Below, piece by piece: positions 12,519 to 25,200 of a stretch of DNA of 64,000 bases. This DNA is from Silene conica (taxonomy: Eukaryota; Streptophyta; Magnoliopsida; Caryophyllales; Caryophyllaceae). A program made the position numbers and the translations under genes. The notes under the pieces were generated by a model. It was not told where the DNA came from, made no database searches, and was given only the letters and a program-made list of their open reading frames with translations. Location of the stretch: positions 6,590,399 through 6,654,398 of the forward strand of contig CM055314.2 of assembly GCA_029255685.2 (NCBI GenBank), read 5' to 3'. The stretch's first letter is position 1. The number at the start of each line of letters is the position of its first letter.

Positions 12519-12631
12519 TTATCCCATTAAATTTAAAGTAAATATCTTGTGGTTTAATGGTAAAGGCGAAAACACAAAGTCCTTACTATTTAACCACAAG
12601 ATATTTACTTTACTTACATTTAATGGGATTA
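12519..12631. repeat. Long near-perfect hairpin (foldback)
   Basis: The 5' arm ATCCCATTAAATTTAA...AGTAAATATCTTGTGGTTTA pairs with the 3' arm TAACCACAAGATATTTACTTT...TTTAATGGGAT. Stems are about 45 bases with a small asymmetric bulge, and the loop is about 12 bases around AAAACACAAAG. Size and shape suit a small-RNA precursor or a minimal foldback element. No flanking TSD was seen. Confidence 0.7.
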
Positions 12632-13004
12632 AAAGAGCATAGAAACTTTGACCCCAAATTTATCTAATTAACATCCTAGCTAATAAGTTACTATAACCTA
12701 ATTAAGTACAACCTAATAAGCTAATACGATCTTAATAAGCTACTACGATCACTAAATCTACAAAACAAAAAATAAAACCAAAAATTGAATTAAAAGAGTA
12801 TACAAATCTAAAATCTTGATTTAATTGAATGAAGGGAAAGATAAGAGCATTGAACGGAACTTTGGTGACAGACGGAATCCGGTGATACTGGTGGTTGTGG
12901 TGGTGCAAGTAAGTGGTGGTGCAAGTAAGTGGTGGTGACGGAAATTGTGCTGAGTCGATTTTTTGTTTTGTGATTTTTAGAATTTGCTTATTGTAAAGGG
13001 GAAG
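12632..13004. other. No gene recognised
   Basis: Contains a short GT-rich tandem repeat (two copies of GTGGTGGTGCAAGTAA near 12898-12935). The CACTA end at 14756 may once have continued into this stretch, because the retroelement at 13019 separates the two. Confidence 0.4.
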
Positions 13005-13018
13005 AAAATTGGGTTGTT

Positions 13019-14741
13019 ATTGCTACTCAGGGAAAGAAGCTCTTTCTCTCTCCTCTAACTTTTCTCTGAAAAAAACCCAAAAAATACCCAAAAAATACCC
13101 ACAATAAAAAAACCCAAATCTCTTATATTGTTCCATCGCCACTACCACCCATCCATCTTCTACCCATATCTCACCACCTTTCGCCGGAGATGAGCCTCTG
13201 ATTGCGCTCATCTCCGGCGAACCACCATTTCCTTGTCCGTCCAATTCCGCTTATACCAAATTTCCTTCTTGATGGATTGAGTCTTTGTCGTTCCTTCTAT
13301 AATCAAGTTCATTAGTTGCATGTCGGTGTACTCTTTTGGATGTTGTCTTTGTTGGGGCCCCTTGTTGTCGACGGTCATCTCGCTTGGGACAATCTCGACG
13401 GTCATCTCGCTTGGGACAATCTTTAAAGTTTCGCTTTTGTTTGTGTTCATCTCCGTCTGAGTTGTCTTTCCCCGTTTTGATTGGCTGTGTTGTTGGTTTG
13501 CATGCATATGTTTCTCTGAGGTTCTTGTCCCTTCGATTCCTTGTCCTGTCACCGCCATCCGTGTTTCCTTCCCAGTGGTGATCCCCCCATTTCCCACATC
13601 GCTGGTTTGGCCTTTTCTTCTTGGTCTTGTCGGTATGTGTCGATGAGTATAGCTCATCCGGTTGAGGTTATGTTGTTTTTATGTGGTCGGGTTTTGGGTC
13701 TTTTTGGTGATCCCCTCTTTCCCCCCACCAATTTGTCCCTTTACTTATCACTTTGTTTGTCTTTGTTGTCTTTTCGTTTGGTCTGGTTGCATGTTGGACG
13801 GTGGTCCTGGGAGGTGTCGTTTTGGTGAAACGGGTGTCTTTTTGATCTTGCATGTCTCCTTTGCCTGTTGTCATGGGTTGTTTGAGTTCGGATCGGTTTT
13901 AACTGTTGGTCCTCTTTTCTGTTTCGGTTGGTTGTTGGTGAGTCTTATGCAACTTTTTTGCTCTCTGATTATAGACGGTTGTGATGAAGGTTTTCGTCCC
14001 TTTTGGTTTTAAATTGGTATTCTGGGAATCGGTACGTAAATGGTGTGTTGGGTTGTGTTGATATGTGGTCGTCCATGGTTTTGGGTGTGTTAGTTGCGGT
14101 GGTTCTACAAAATTAAATGTTAGGTTACCTTAAGTATCTTTATTTTCATGTCCACAAAATAATTTCTCTGTATGTGATGATTATGACTTATTCGAACTTG
14201 GGTGTCCTGTCCTTTAGTTCGTCTGAAGTTTCCTCTAGTAAGAAAGCGCTTTTGGTTCGTAATTTGGTTGAGAGGTTCTTCTTGGTCCTTTTTAACTACA
14301 TGTTGTATCTCTTATTCGGTTGGACTTATGATCAAAGGAGCCGATCTCTAAGGTGTAGGAGTTTTTACTCCATCGATGGCAGACTTATTTGTCTTGCTTG
14401 TCACTTTGTCTTTCTACGTTCTTTTCGCAAGAGCGTAAGTTCACCTTGTTGTTGTCTCTCTACGACTCATACGCATCGACGGTATTTGGAGGTCAAACAT
14501 GCTGGTGAAGTTGGAACCATCGCTACTGGCCAATCTAATGCCCGCTACCATCAAGCCTTTGTTGTTAGAGCTCATGATAAGGATACCACATCTACAGTCA
14601 ACTCTTTGCTACATCTTATTACTAGTTGTCTTTATTTTTCTTTAAGTCATTGTACTAGGTATCTAATTAGGTCTACTCATGATATTGCAAAAACAATAGT
14701 ATGAGTAAATCTTAAGCATCTGTCAAAAAAAAAAAATAAAA
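13019..14741 (+). mobile_element. Non-autonomous retroelement with a LINE 3' tail
   Basis: A 14-bp TSD, AAAATTGGGTTGTT, lies at 13005-13018 and 14742-14755. The 3' end is an A-rich tail. The last 200 bases or so (about 14540-14740) match the RNase H end and 3' end of the LINE at 26949-34082: the frame reads LSHCTRYLIRSTHDIAKTIV against [20 protein letters not shown]. The 5' part resembles a plant LINE leader (CT-rich, AACCC runs), but the body 13230-14500 has no intact LINE ORF. A 27-bp tandem repeat (CGACGGTCATCTCGCTTGGG...) occurs at about 13369-13422. It is probably mobilised in trans by LINE proteins. Confidence 0.78.
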
Positions 14742-14755
14742 AAAATTGGGTTGTT

Positions 14756-14943
14756 TATATCGCCTAAATTGGCGACTGAAACGTGATTTTGGCGACTGCC
14801 AAAACTAGTCGTCAATTAGTGTCGGTGAGTGGAAAATTGATAGTCGCCAATCAGTCGCCCGACTTTTTTTTCCAATCGCAAATTTGTTGACTACCCAGTG
14901 CAGTCGCCTTTTTTCTGTCGCCCGATTCAGATTTTCTTGTGGT
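14756..14943. mobile_element. Solitary CACTA-type right terminus
   Basis: Repeats of TTGGCGACTG and CAGTCGCC crowd this stretch, and it ends GATTCAGATTTTCTTGTGGTG, which reverse-complemented gives CACCACAAGAAAATC, close to a CACTA terminus. A related end in the same orientation lies at 18285-18421. No matching left end was found. Confidence 0.5.
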
Positions 14944-15202
14944 GGATTTGGGTTCAAATCCCGTTATTTGCATTTTATCTTTGACAATGTATTTTTTTTA
15001 CCACGAACATACAATCTTGGGTTCGCCCCTGATTACAAACCCATACCCTCTACTCCTCTAGCCGGTTCAACCCACTCACCCCGGCCCGATGTCTACCTCT
15101 AGTGCCACCAGGGCACCAGTAGTCACGATTATTCTAGTAATATAACATTGATGGGGACATCTTTTCAAAGTAGTAGTTAGTATCCATGGTTGTAAACTAC
15201 TT

Positions 15203-15362
15203 CGTATATATGGCATACCTCACCTATATGGCAAATCTAAATTGACTGGATATTTAATGCACCACGTACACCCTTGTTTTCATAAACTGTCACATATGTA
15301 TGTATGTACGTGAGTAAATGTTGTCTTCATTACATGAAATTCAACAAAATTGGCATAAAACA
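15203..15362 (+). promoter_or_regulatory. Putative core promoter and leader of SCPL copy 1
   Basis: A TATATATGG word at about 15205-15213 is a possible TATA box about 150 bases upstream of the chosen start. Other TATA-like words exist in this AT-rich DNA, so the assignment is weak. Bases 14944-15202 upstream show no gene. Confidence 0.3.
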
Positions 15363-18300
15363 ATGAAGATAACATTGATACTAGTATTGTTCTTAACAAC
15401 AACAACAACTATCTCTCTTTCACAAGAACAACCACACGTTATCAAGTCCTTGCCTGGCTATCCTGGTGATCTTCCCTTCACCCTCGAAACCGGGTATGTA
15501 TGTTTTGTATCGCTAAACGTGTTTTAATATATTTTAACAAGCAACAGTCATCCGACATCTCATCTTCTGTCGTTTTTCCTTCTTTTTGACAGCGGTAAAA
15601 AAAAGGTTTATATAAATTTAGCTCGATAAGCTATATCATAGGTATATTTATTTAACATTCTAAGAATAAATCTTATGTAAGTACGAAGTATTAATTAGTA
15701 AGAAATGAACTTTTATTTCCTATCTCCTAAAATTTCCCTCCAAAATGCACATACTAAATAAGGAAAATAAAGTATAACTTTTCCATTAAAGCATAGTATT
15801 TTTTTAAAATTATAATTTTTTCATTAAACTAAACTTATATCTTTTCATTAAATTAAAAAGTATAATCCATATGAAACAAAATCATAAAATGTTATTACTA
15901 ATTTAATTACAAATATTGGTTAAATTAAATTTAGGAAATGATAAAATGATAAAATTAGTTTCATTGTAAAAAAAATGTTCATTAAACTATCAAAATGATA
16001 TCATTATTAGTAACTTGATTAATGTTGTCGTTTCAATTATTTTTCCCGAATCAAAATATAATGATGAAAAATCTGAAAAATTAATTATCAATCCAAAATC
16101 CTCAACTAACTATTGACACCATTTCGAGGTAAAGATTTAAACCAGCTACCATTAAACTAACACGCTTTTTATATAAAAGGTATAATATATTTTATTCTAA
16201 TACGAGTAATTTGTGTAGATATATAGGAGTTGGGGAATCGGAGCAAGTACAACTATACTATTACTTCGTTGAATCGGAGAGAGATGTAGGAACAGACCCT
16301 CTATTGATTTGGCTAACCGGAGGTCCTGGTTGTTCTGTTCTTTCCGGCCTATTTTTTGAAATCGGTTAGCCTTGTTATCTCATTTTATTTCAAAACTATT
16401 AATTTACCAAAACCAGTTGCTTACAATATTTATTTAATACATACTCCCTCCTACCCGGGATAAGTGTCCCGTTTGGTAGTGAGTCAAGGATTTATGTTTG
16501 TGTATTTTGGGTAGGGTAGAGGTATTTAGATAGAAGAGAGAAGGTATTCTATTGAGTTAGGGCCTAGGGGTGAGTGGGTGGGTAATAAATGTAAATAGGG
16601 AAGGGTAAAAACGTAATAAAACTGTCCAAATAGTACCAAACGGGACACTTTGACGAATAAAGAAAAATGGCAAACGGAACACTTATCTTAGGTAGGAGGG
16701 AGTACATTCTAATCTGAATTATTTATTTATATTGATTAAAAATTTCTCATAATTATCCCTCTTTTTAAATGAATAATTTACACTTATTTTATTATGTGAG
16801 AGAAAATCAAACAAGTGTAGCCTAATGACGGAGACAGAATCATTATTACTATAAAAGCAAAATGTTTTTCAGCTGACGTGGCGCAATGTCGTTTCACCGT
16901 TTAGTATTTCTCGCTCTCACATTCACCCTCACAAATTTCTGTTTCGTAGACCAATCAGGATGTCTGATTTATGCCACATCATATATTCTATGATTTATTT
17001 AATAATTTAATAATAATTTAATAATTAAATCTAATAAAAAACAAAATATTCCATTTTTCCATAAAAAACATGTAGAATCTATTATATTGATAAATATATT
17101 GAGAAGTGAATATATGATTTGAAAGAATATTGTATACTATATGGTATCTCTTTGAATCATATATTTTATAATAGTAGTAAGTTGTATTAGATGAGATATC
17201 ACAGAATAATTCTTAGAAGTAGTTTGCCTAAGTTAGGAGATTCACTATCTTTTATGCTTTGTATACATGTACCCGTGTATTGAATGAATGAAGTAAGTAA
17301 TAAAATATAAAAACCTTTCCTACTTCTCTGTTTTCTGACTTCTCATTTTTACATGATTTATTTCTATGATTGAAGTTGGGTTATAATATTATTGTTATAT
17401 TTACGAATTCTGTGATTAGATTACTTAATTTTTTATATTTTAATTAACTTTCAATTCATAACTAATTTACATGTATAGGAAGTAAATACTTCCCCTTTTT
17501 AAATTATATTTAACGTTTGAAAAATTATATTTTAAACGTTATATATCAAACTGTTCTTATATATCTTAATTATATATATAAACTTTTTGATTTATTTTTA
17601 TTAAAGCATTTACATATATACACCACATAAGTTATTAGTCCATTTATTCTTTAACAACTGTAATTGATCATTTCGTGTAAAAAAATTAAAATTGAACAAC
17701 CCGTGAATTTTCACGGGTGTTACCCTAGTGGGTAATTAAAAACACAAATTTTATTATAAAACCGTCGTACAAACGCGGGAAAAAAGTGACCACTCTTCCT
17801 TTTTTTTTTATGTATAGTGACTATTTAACATATAAATGGGCATTCGTTTAAAAAAAGGGTCACATTTTAAATACAAATTGTTCGGAAGACGGGCACTATC
17901 TGTTATAAACTAAAAACGGATAACGTTCCTCACAATATGTAAGTGGTAATATTCATAGATGCTCCATTTAATTTCCTACCCACTTACACCTACACTTGCC
18001 TTATTATGAGTGAAAAATATTAATTCCGACACAAATTCTACAATAAGACGGTCTTATACCCTGAGATCATCTGTTTTTATAATAAATTTCTCATTTAATA
18101 CAAATAAATGAACCAGTTGTACGTGTGAGACGGTCTCACGCAAGATTTACAATAGTTTGAATTTTATAACAGATCAAATCCGCCACAAATAGTAGCAAGA
18201 CACTTAGGCCCTGTTCTTTCTGGCTTTTTAGAGCTGAACTGAGCTGAGCTGAACTGAATGGGGCTGAACTGAACTGAACTGAACGGATTTCAGTCGCCCG

Positions 18301-19204
18301 AGTTTTTTTGGCGACAAAAGTCAGCGACAAGTTGTTGGCGACTATTGTCCGTCGCCAATAGGTGTTTGGCGACGGCTTTCAGTCGCCAATATTTGTCGCC
18401 CGATTAAGTTTTCGTTGTAGTGTGAACTGAGCTGAATGAAACAAAAATTAATAGAAATAAATTGAATATAAATGTTTAATTAAAGTGTAATAACTAATAA
18501 TAATATTAATAATAATAATAATAATAATAATATAAAAAAGTTTGATTAATATAAATTTGTGATTTTTAAAAAAAATAATTATATTATTAAAGTTACCATA
18601 TCTAGGCCAAAATGACCAATAAAAAACCCAATGCAAATTACTAGTTAACCCAAAAAAATCCATTCAGAAGAAACTATCAGCCATATCCTTGAAATTTCCT
18701 ATATTTTCAAGATTATGACTTTTGATTGTGTTAACAAATATTATTATTTGAATGTTATCAAGTTTTACTTCTCAATTACATTTTTTCCACTCTTTCATGT
18801 TTACTACTACTACTATTAATTAATAATAATAATATAATAATAATAATAATTATTATTATTATTATTATAAATAATAAAAATATATACTCCCTCCTATTCT
18901 ATGTATTGTTCCCTATTTCCTTATTCGGTTATTCGGGTTTTCTTCCCTATTTCTTTTTTTGGAAGAATTTGTGTGGTCTAAATTCAATGGTAGGTGAGCC
19001 ATTGTATTTTGTGTGGTCCAAATCATATTCCTTATTTTTGGGGCAAAAATGAAAGGAGAAGAATATATAGAATAGAAGAGAGTATATAATAATAATAAGA
19101 TGGAGAAATAATAAAAAAAACAACAACAACAATAATAATCATAATAATAATTATTAATTAATAATAATAAATAGAATAATAATAAATAGAATAATAATAA
19201 ATAA

Positions 19205-19251
<47 letters not shown>

Positions 19252-22200
19252 TGGGCTGGTCTTAATAAAGTTGAGCTGAACTGAACTGAATTGAATGGAG
19301 CTGAGCTGAGCTGAACTGAGCTGAGCTGAGCTGAACTGAATGGAGCTGAGCTGAACTGAACTGAACTAAACTGAACTGAATAGAGCTGAGCCGAACTGAA
19401 GCGAGCTGAAAATAAGTCAGAAAGAACATGGCCTTAGACTAAAAGGGAAAAAAATGAGGACGACGAGAGAATTTGAATTAAGAGGTTATCATATGATTGG
19501 ACCGACCGAGTGCCGAATAGATTATATGAGATGTGCAAAATGGCAAATCCTAAAGGGTTGGCATTTCGGTCATTAATAGTGGCTTTTAACTGGAAATTAA
19601 CATTTGTAACGATCATAAAGTAGTATGTCATAACTCATAAGAGTACCGATTACGAAACGTCGTCGACGTTTTATAACAAATCGTCGACGTTTTTCATAAA
19701 AATTACCATTTTACCCTTCCTCTCTCATTCATTCATTCAAACCAAATTAAATAAAAAATTCACCCCCTCCCTCACCACACTACCACGACCAACACCACAC
19801 GACCACCACTGCTCCACCACGCGACCAACATTGTTCCGACAAGCTTTGTTTTTGTTGTTTTTTTTTTATTAATTTTGTTAAAGTTGTATAATTTGTTATT
19901 ATTTTGTTGTTGTTGTTATTATTATTGTTTGTTAATTAGGCTAGTAATTCGAATTGTTATTGTTGTTTTTGTTAATTTTTTCAATTTTCCTCTTTAATTT
20001 GTGTTTTTTTGTTGTTGTTATTGTTAGTTAGTGTTGTTTGTAGTTGTTATTGTTAGTAGTATTGTTGTTAGTGTTTGCATAGATTGAAAGAATGAGAAAT
20101 TGAAAATCGGATTGATGGGTGGGGGTAAGACGTGAAACACGCATGTCGGGTTGGGGGTAGGACGTAAAACACGGACGTCCCTCATGGTGAGGGACGTGTG
20201 GACTCAAAGTCCCCCATGGGGGAGGACGTGCGAAATTGACGTCCCTCATGGTGAGGGATGTGGGGATTCAAAGTCCCTCATGGGGGAGGACGTGGGGAAT
20301 GGACGTCCCTCATGGTGAGGGATGTGGGGATTTGAAGTCCCTCATGGTGAGGGATGTGGGGATTCCAAGTCCCTCATGGTGAGGGATATGGGGATTTAAA
20401 GTCCCTCATGGTGAGGGATGTGGGGATTCAAAGTCCCTCCATGGTTCGGACTTTTTTATTTCGTTTTAACCGTATAATTTTGCATAACCGTATATTATTT
20501 AAGTTGTTAATTTTGTGTAATTTTGAATTTATTTTGTAATTTATTAGTTTTTTATGAAATAGATTTTTAGGCACTTACGATGAATCGTTGTTAGCGTTTG
20601 ATGTTGATTGTTCGTTGTATGACATTGAATCGTTCTTGTTGTTTAAACGTTGTTACCGACTTTTTTTAAATGTTGTTTGTTTGGGAGAAAATATGGTAGA
20701 GAGAGATAGATGAAGGGTAAAGGAGGTAATTATTATGAAAAACGTCGACGATTTATTATAAAACGTCGACGACGTTTCGTAACCCCCTAAGAGTATAAGA
20801 CCGTCAAATAAAACTACCATAAATAGATAAAGATAAAGGGTATTTGGTTCAAATATAGAAGATAATAAGGTATAAATTTGAAGATTATATCTTGTTTGTA
20901 ACGTGTTATTCCGGCACAAACTTGTAACCTCTCATAAAAGGGAGAGGGGATCTTCATATGCTTTCTCATCCACCTCTCATGATATTTTATGAGAGAAAAC
21001 GGTGTTCGTCACAAGTTTGTGTCGGATACCGCCGTCATAAATGAGAATTTGTGAAATTTGAAATGACCCAAACTCATTATATTATTTGTTTAGCGAATTT
21101 GAAGGTTTCATATCTATACCTCAAAGTCATGAGTTATGGATTTTTCATACCTAAGGAGGGGGTGATGATGAGAGTGATGATGAGATTGGTATTTATGGAT
21201 ATCAAACTAAAATAAATAAAAATGTGAAAATAAATATTAAGATAGATGGTAAATGAAATATTTTATATAATTATTTGATAAAATCTTTATTTACGTGATT
21301 TTATAGGTTAAAATTATTTTTTAAATTACTGGATTTTACATATTTCAACTCTAGCCTAATTTAAAACACATGTCACCTACAATTAAAACAAACACAAGGT
21401 ATCGGTATGGAGTTCCAACCTCATACCAATATGTCACCCAAGTATGATTCCTCATCTCAAACTCATACCTATGCGTGAAACAAACGCCCCTAAATCATTT
21501 GTGATTCCTTATTACATTATATTTTTTGTCTTACGTAATTATGTGAATGATATTTCATCCGTCGCAACTCACAAGCTTATAACGAATATAGTCAAAGAGA
21601 GACATATTATACTGAATAAGAATCTTATATTACATTCTGTATCCCACCTCGTAAATATTCCGTCACGTCAATTAAATAACATGAATATATGTTAGGTATA
21701 TTTTAATTTTGCAATTAGTGTCAAAAGGCAAATGTAATAAAACCTTGAATGAAACATAAAATGAAGACAAATTCTTCTTTAAGACGGTCGTACCTGCAAT
21801 CAGTAGAAAAATAAAAACTCTTTAATTAACAATTACCGCTTTTAATTAAATAGTTATCACTTTTTATGGTTAAAAATAACCTATTTTTTTTTCAAAATGG
21901 TCACTATTTATCACAAAGTGATTACTCTTTTTCAAAAAATGGTCATATTTTATAAAATACACGGAATACGTTGCACATAAACGTGCGGAAAAATAATAAG
22001 GGTAAGATTATCGGTAGTCTTGAGACAAGGCTTTAGCAAGTCTTAAGACAAAACTCACCCAAAACTACCAATAATCTAACAAAATCTTAACAAAGTCTTA
22101 AGTTGAGTCTTGTATATTCAAGACTCAAGTTAAGACTTTGGTTGAGTCTTGACCCCACTTTCTATTGTAATTATCCAATGAGTGTTTGTCACGTGTCATT

Positions 22201-25200
22201 TCTTTTTGTAAAAAAAAAAACGGTAATGTAAAAAAAGTAAAGTCTGAGGTGGGTCTGACGGATAATGTATAAAGTCTGAAATGGGTCTGAGGTGAATCTG
22301 AACAATAAAGAAATAATAAAAATTAGTGGAAAACTGACGTGACAGAGTCTTAAGACTTTTACCGGTATGACCAATATTGTTACCCTAAAAGAAGAGTACC
22401 GATTAACATGATTAATTGATTAATTAATGTCGTACTGGTATACTTTCATGGTCTTCAATTCGAGGCAATAAGGAGTCGTTTGGTTGATCAAAGAACTTAA
22501 TTTGCCCAGGAACTTCAATTTCATAGGAATTAACTTTCAGCATCCAATTCGGGTGAATTTGACAAAGGTGTTTGGTTGCCCATGTAGGAATTAAATTCCA
22601 TGGGAATTTCCAATGACCAAGGGAGGGGTAGGTAAGTCAATTCCTACATCATGTAGGCATTGTAAGTTCCTAGGAACTTCTAATTCCTCCATTTTCCAAA
22701 AAATATGTCAACCAAACAACACATATTTTTGTAAATTATGTGATTTTGCAATTCATGTGTTTTTAAGTTGTTAACCAAACAACCGCTAAATATGTTTGAC
22801 CCACATTGTTTTGAGTATGTGGTAGACTAGATAGCACCAAAACGGATACGGACATGATACGGATACGGGACACGGCATGCCATGAAATTTAGGACACGGG
22901 ACACGATATTTAAATTTAATAAAATATACATTTTATAGTTATAAATTTTTGATTTTTGTAAAAGTATTTGATATTAATTTTAAATAAGTGAATGTAAAAC
23001 TCGTCCTTGATAATAAATTTATTTTCATTCCTCATCCGAATCAATATTCTAATTGATCTCTTTCGATAACGCATTAATATCGTGAACACGCGACGAACAC
23101 GACTCAAATACCGTGGACACGCGTTGGACACGTGCCCAAATAAATGTAGAAAGTTAGACACGACTATTTAGGTGTTGGACACGTTTCGGCGTGTGTCCGT
23201 GGAGTGTCGGTGTCGGACACGGTACGGCTCATTAGGAGAAGTGTCCGTGCTACCTAGGTGGTAGACCTTCAGTACATTTTTTTAAAAAACAAAAGTACAT
23301 AGAATTTGTTTGAGTATTTAGACCATTCCCAAGCAACAAATTAATTTAATCGGGTCAATTGTATACTGGATCTTAATCTCTCCTTATTGACTTGACTCAC
23401 ATAAACCCTCCCAAGCAGAAAGTCACGACTTAAGCTCAATAACTCAACCACTTTTTTTTTCTTAGATGCTTGGAACCAATTACAGCATGCCACGTATTAG
23501 GTGGATTGTTGGGTCAATTTATTTCAAATTGGGTCGATTTGTGACTCAAATCGATTTGAGTCAATTCTAATCGATTTCTTAATTACAATTAACTTGACTC
23601 GACTCCCTATCGACCTTGCTTGGGGATGTTATTTGTAAAACTGATTTAAATACTGGTAGATGATGATATTTCTTCGACAATTTGTCGTGTCATTTTATAA
23701 TATAGTAAACTTTTGTTCCATACGGTTATATACCGCCAATTTATGGTCAAATATAACTATATTAGTATAAACATTCGGCCATTTAGCATATCACTACCTA
23801 ATAAGTTTAAAATTTTACATCTTACTACCTAATATGTTCAATTTTTCAAATAACAACCTAATAAGTGAAAAAACTTACACGATTACTACCAAAATTACGG
23901 AAATTGCTAAAAAGTTACGGAAATCAATTTATTTCGTCCCGTTTAACTTTAAAACCTAATTTAATACCTAAATTACCCTCCCCCCTTCCCCCATTAAAAC
24001 ACCTCCATTAACATCTAACTTACGAAAATAATAAACAGCGTAAAAAGTTACGGAAATCAATTTATTTCGTCCCGTTTAACTTTAAAACCTAATTTAATAC
24101 TTAAATTATCCTCCCCCCTTCCCACATTAAAACACCTCCATTAACATCTAACTTGCGAAAATAATAAACAGCGTAAAAAAGTTAAATCAAAACGCCAGTA
24201 ATATAATCTATTACACGACTGATGACAAAAAAGTGAGAGGCAACGAATGTTCACAAATACTTGCTGAAAAATAAGCAAAAGTAATAATCAGATTTGCATA
24301 TATGTGAGAGCCAACGAATGTCAACAGTTTTATGCTAAGCAAAGATCAAATTTGCCCTCTCTGCCGACGTATCGCTTTTGATATTGATGTTGATAATGGG
24401 TTTCAGCAGAAGGATTATAGAGTTGTATTGGTATAAGTTTACACTCGCTTAGTTATCAAATTTTATACAAAATAATCAAATTAGGGGAAGGGTTTTATAC
24501 TCAAAATAAAATGAAAATAATGCTTACTTGATCAATTTGAGAAGACAACAGAAGATTATCTCCCTCTAGTGCTGCAAATTAGGCATATTCATGGAGGTTT
24601 TGATGGATAAAAATGGAGGCAGGAATAATTACTTTAACGTGAGTTTTTACAGGGGAGGGAGAAGGATGGGTAAAATTTTAACAGGGAATAGGTTTATTAA
24701 AGGAAGGGTAAGATGGTCATTTAACTTAACCCGAACATTTAAACCTAACTTAAGTTCGGTTTCCGTCAAAAAGGTAGCAAACTGATTAATGTTGTGTGAT
24801 TTTAGGTAGTTAGTTGCAAAATTAATTATATTAGGTAGTAAGATGTAAAATTTTAGATTTATTAGGTAGTTATTTGTGATATTTCCTAAACATTATTACA
24901 ACTTATAATAATTGTTTTTTAACAATGGTCATTATTGACTATAAAATGACTAGAAAATCGCCTCTGATTGCTTCAAACTAAAATGACATGTATAAAGCAA
25001 AGTAAAAATTTATTTGTCGGTCTTAAACTTTAGAATATATACTTTCGTCTTGAACAATAATTTATGGGTAGACAATAGTTACCATGTATACCCTCGTAAT
25101 TGTGTGTTTTTTTAGTTTTTTATAATGTAAAAAAGTAGATTGATTATCTTATCATTCTATCTCATCATTTTAAATAAGTGAAATAAGTTGAAGTTACCGA

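Larger units (their letters stand above)
18207..19433. mobile_element. Tourist/Harbinger-like element with GAACT/GAGCT pentamer ends
   Basis: The left end GGCCCTGTTCTTTCTGGCTT and the reverse complement of the right end, GGCCATGTTCTTTCTGACTT, match, and TTA flanks both sides (18204-18206, 19434-19436). Just inside each end are runs of the pentamers GAGCT and GAACT (about 18231-18283 and 19262-19411). The 1.2-kb body is swollen by a CACTA-end fragment, a Stowaway MITE and AAT microsatellites. No coding capacity. Confidence 0.82.

Noticed and set aside
13208-14012. Several open frames of 80 to 150 codons on both strands
   Set aside because: They lie in the body of the LINE-tailed retroelement, overlap each other and show no domain. 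Only the last part near 14540-14704 is recognisable, as LINE tail.
15318-15362. Upstream in-frame ATG for SCPL copy 1
   Set aside because: It would add 15 polar residues before the hydrophobic leader; the start at 15363 gives a normal signal peptide and the same exon length as copy 2 from 50518.
20150-20445. CRISPR-like array of repeats
   Set aside because: Units are contiguous with no unique spacers and the sequence is a plant intron; it is a minisatellite within a transposon.
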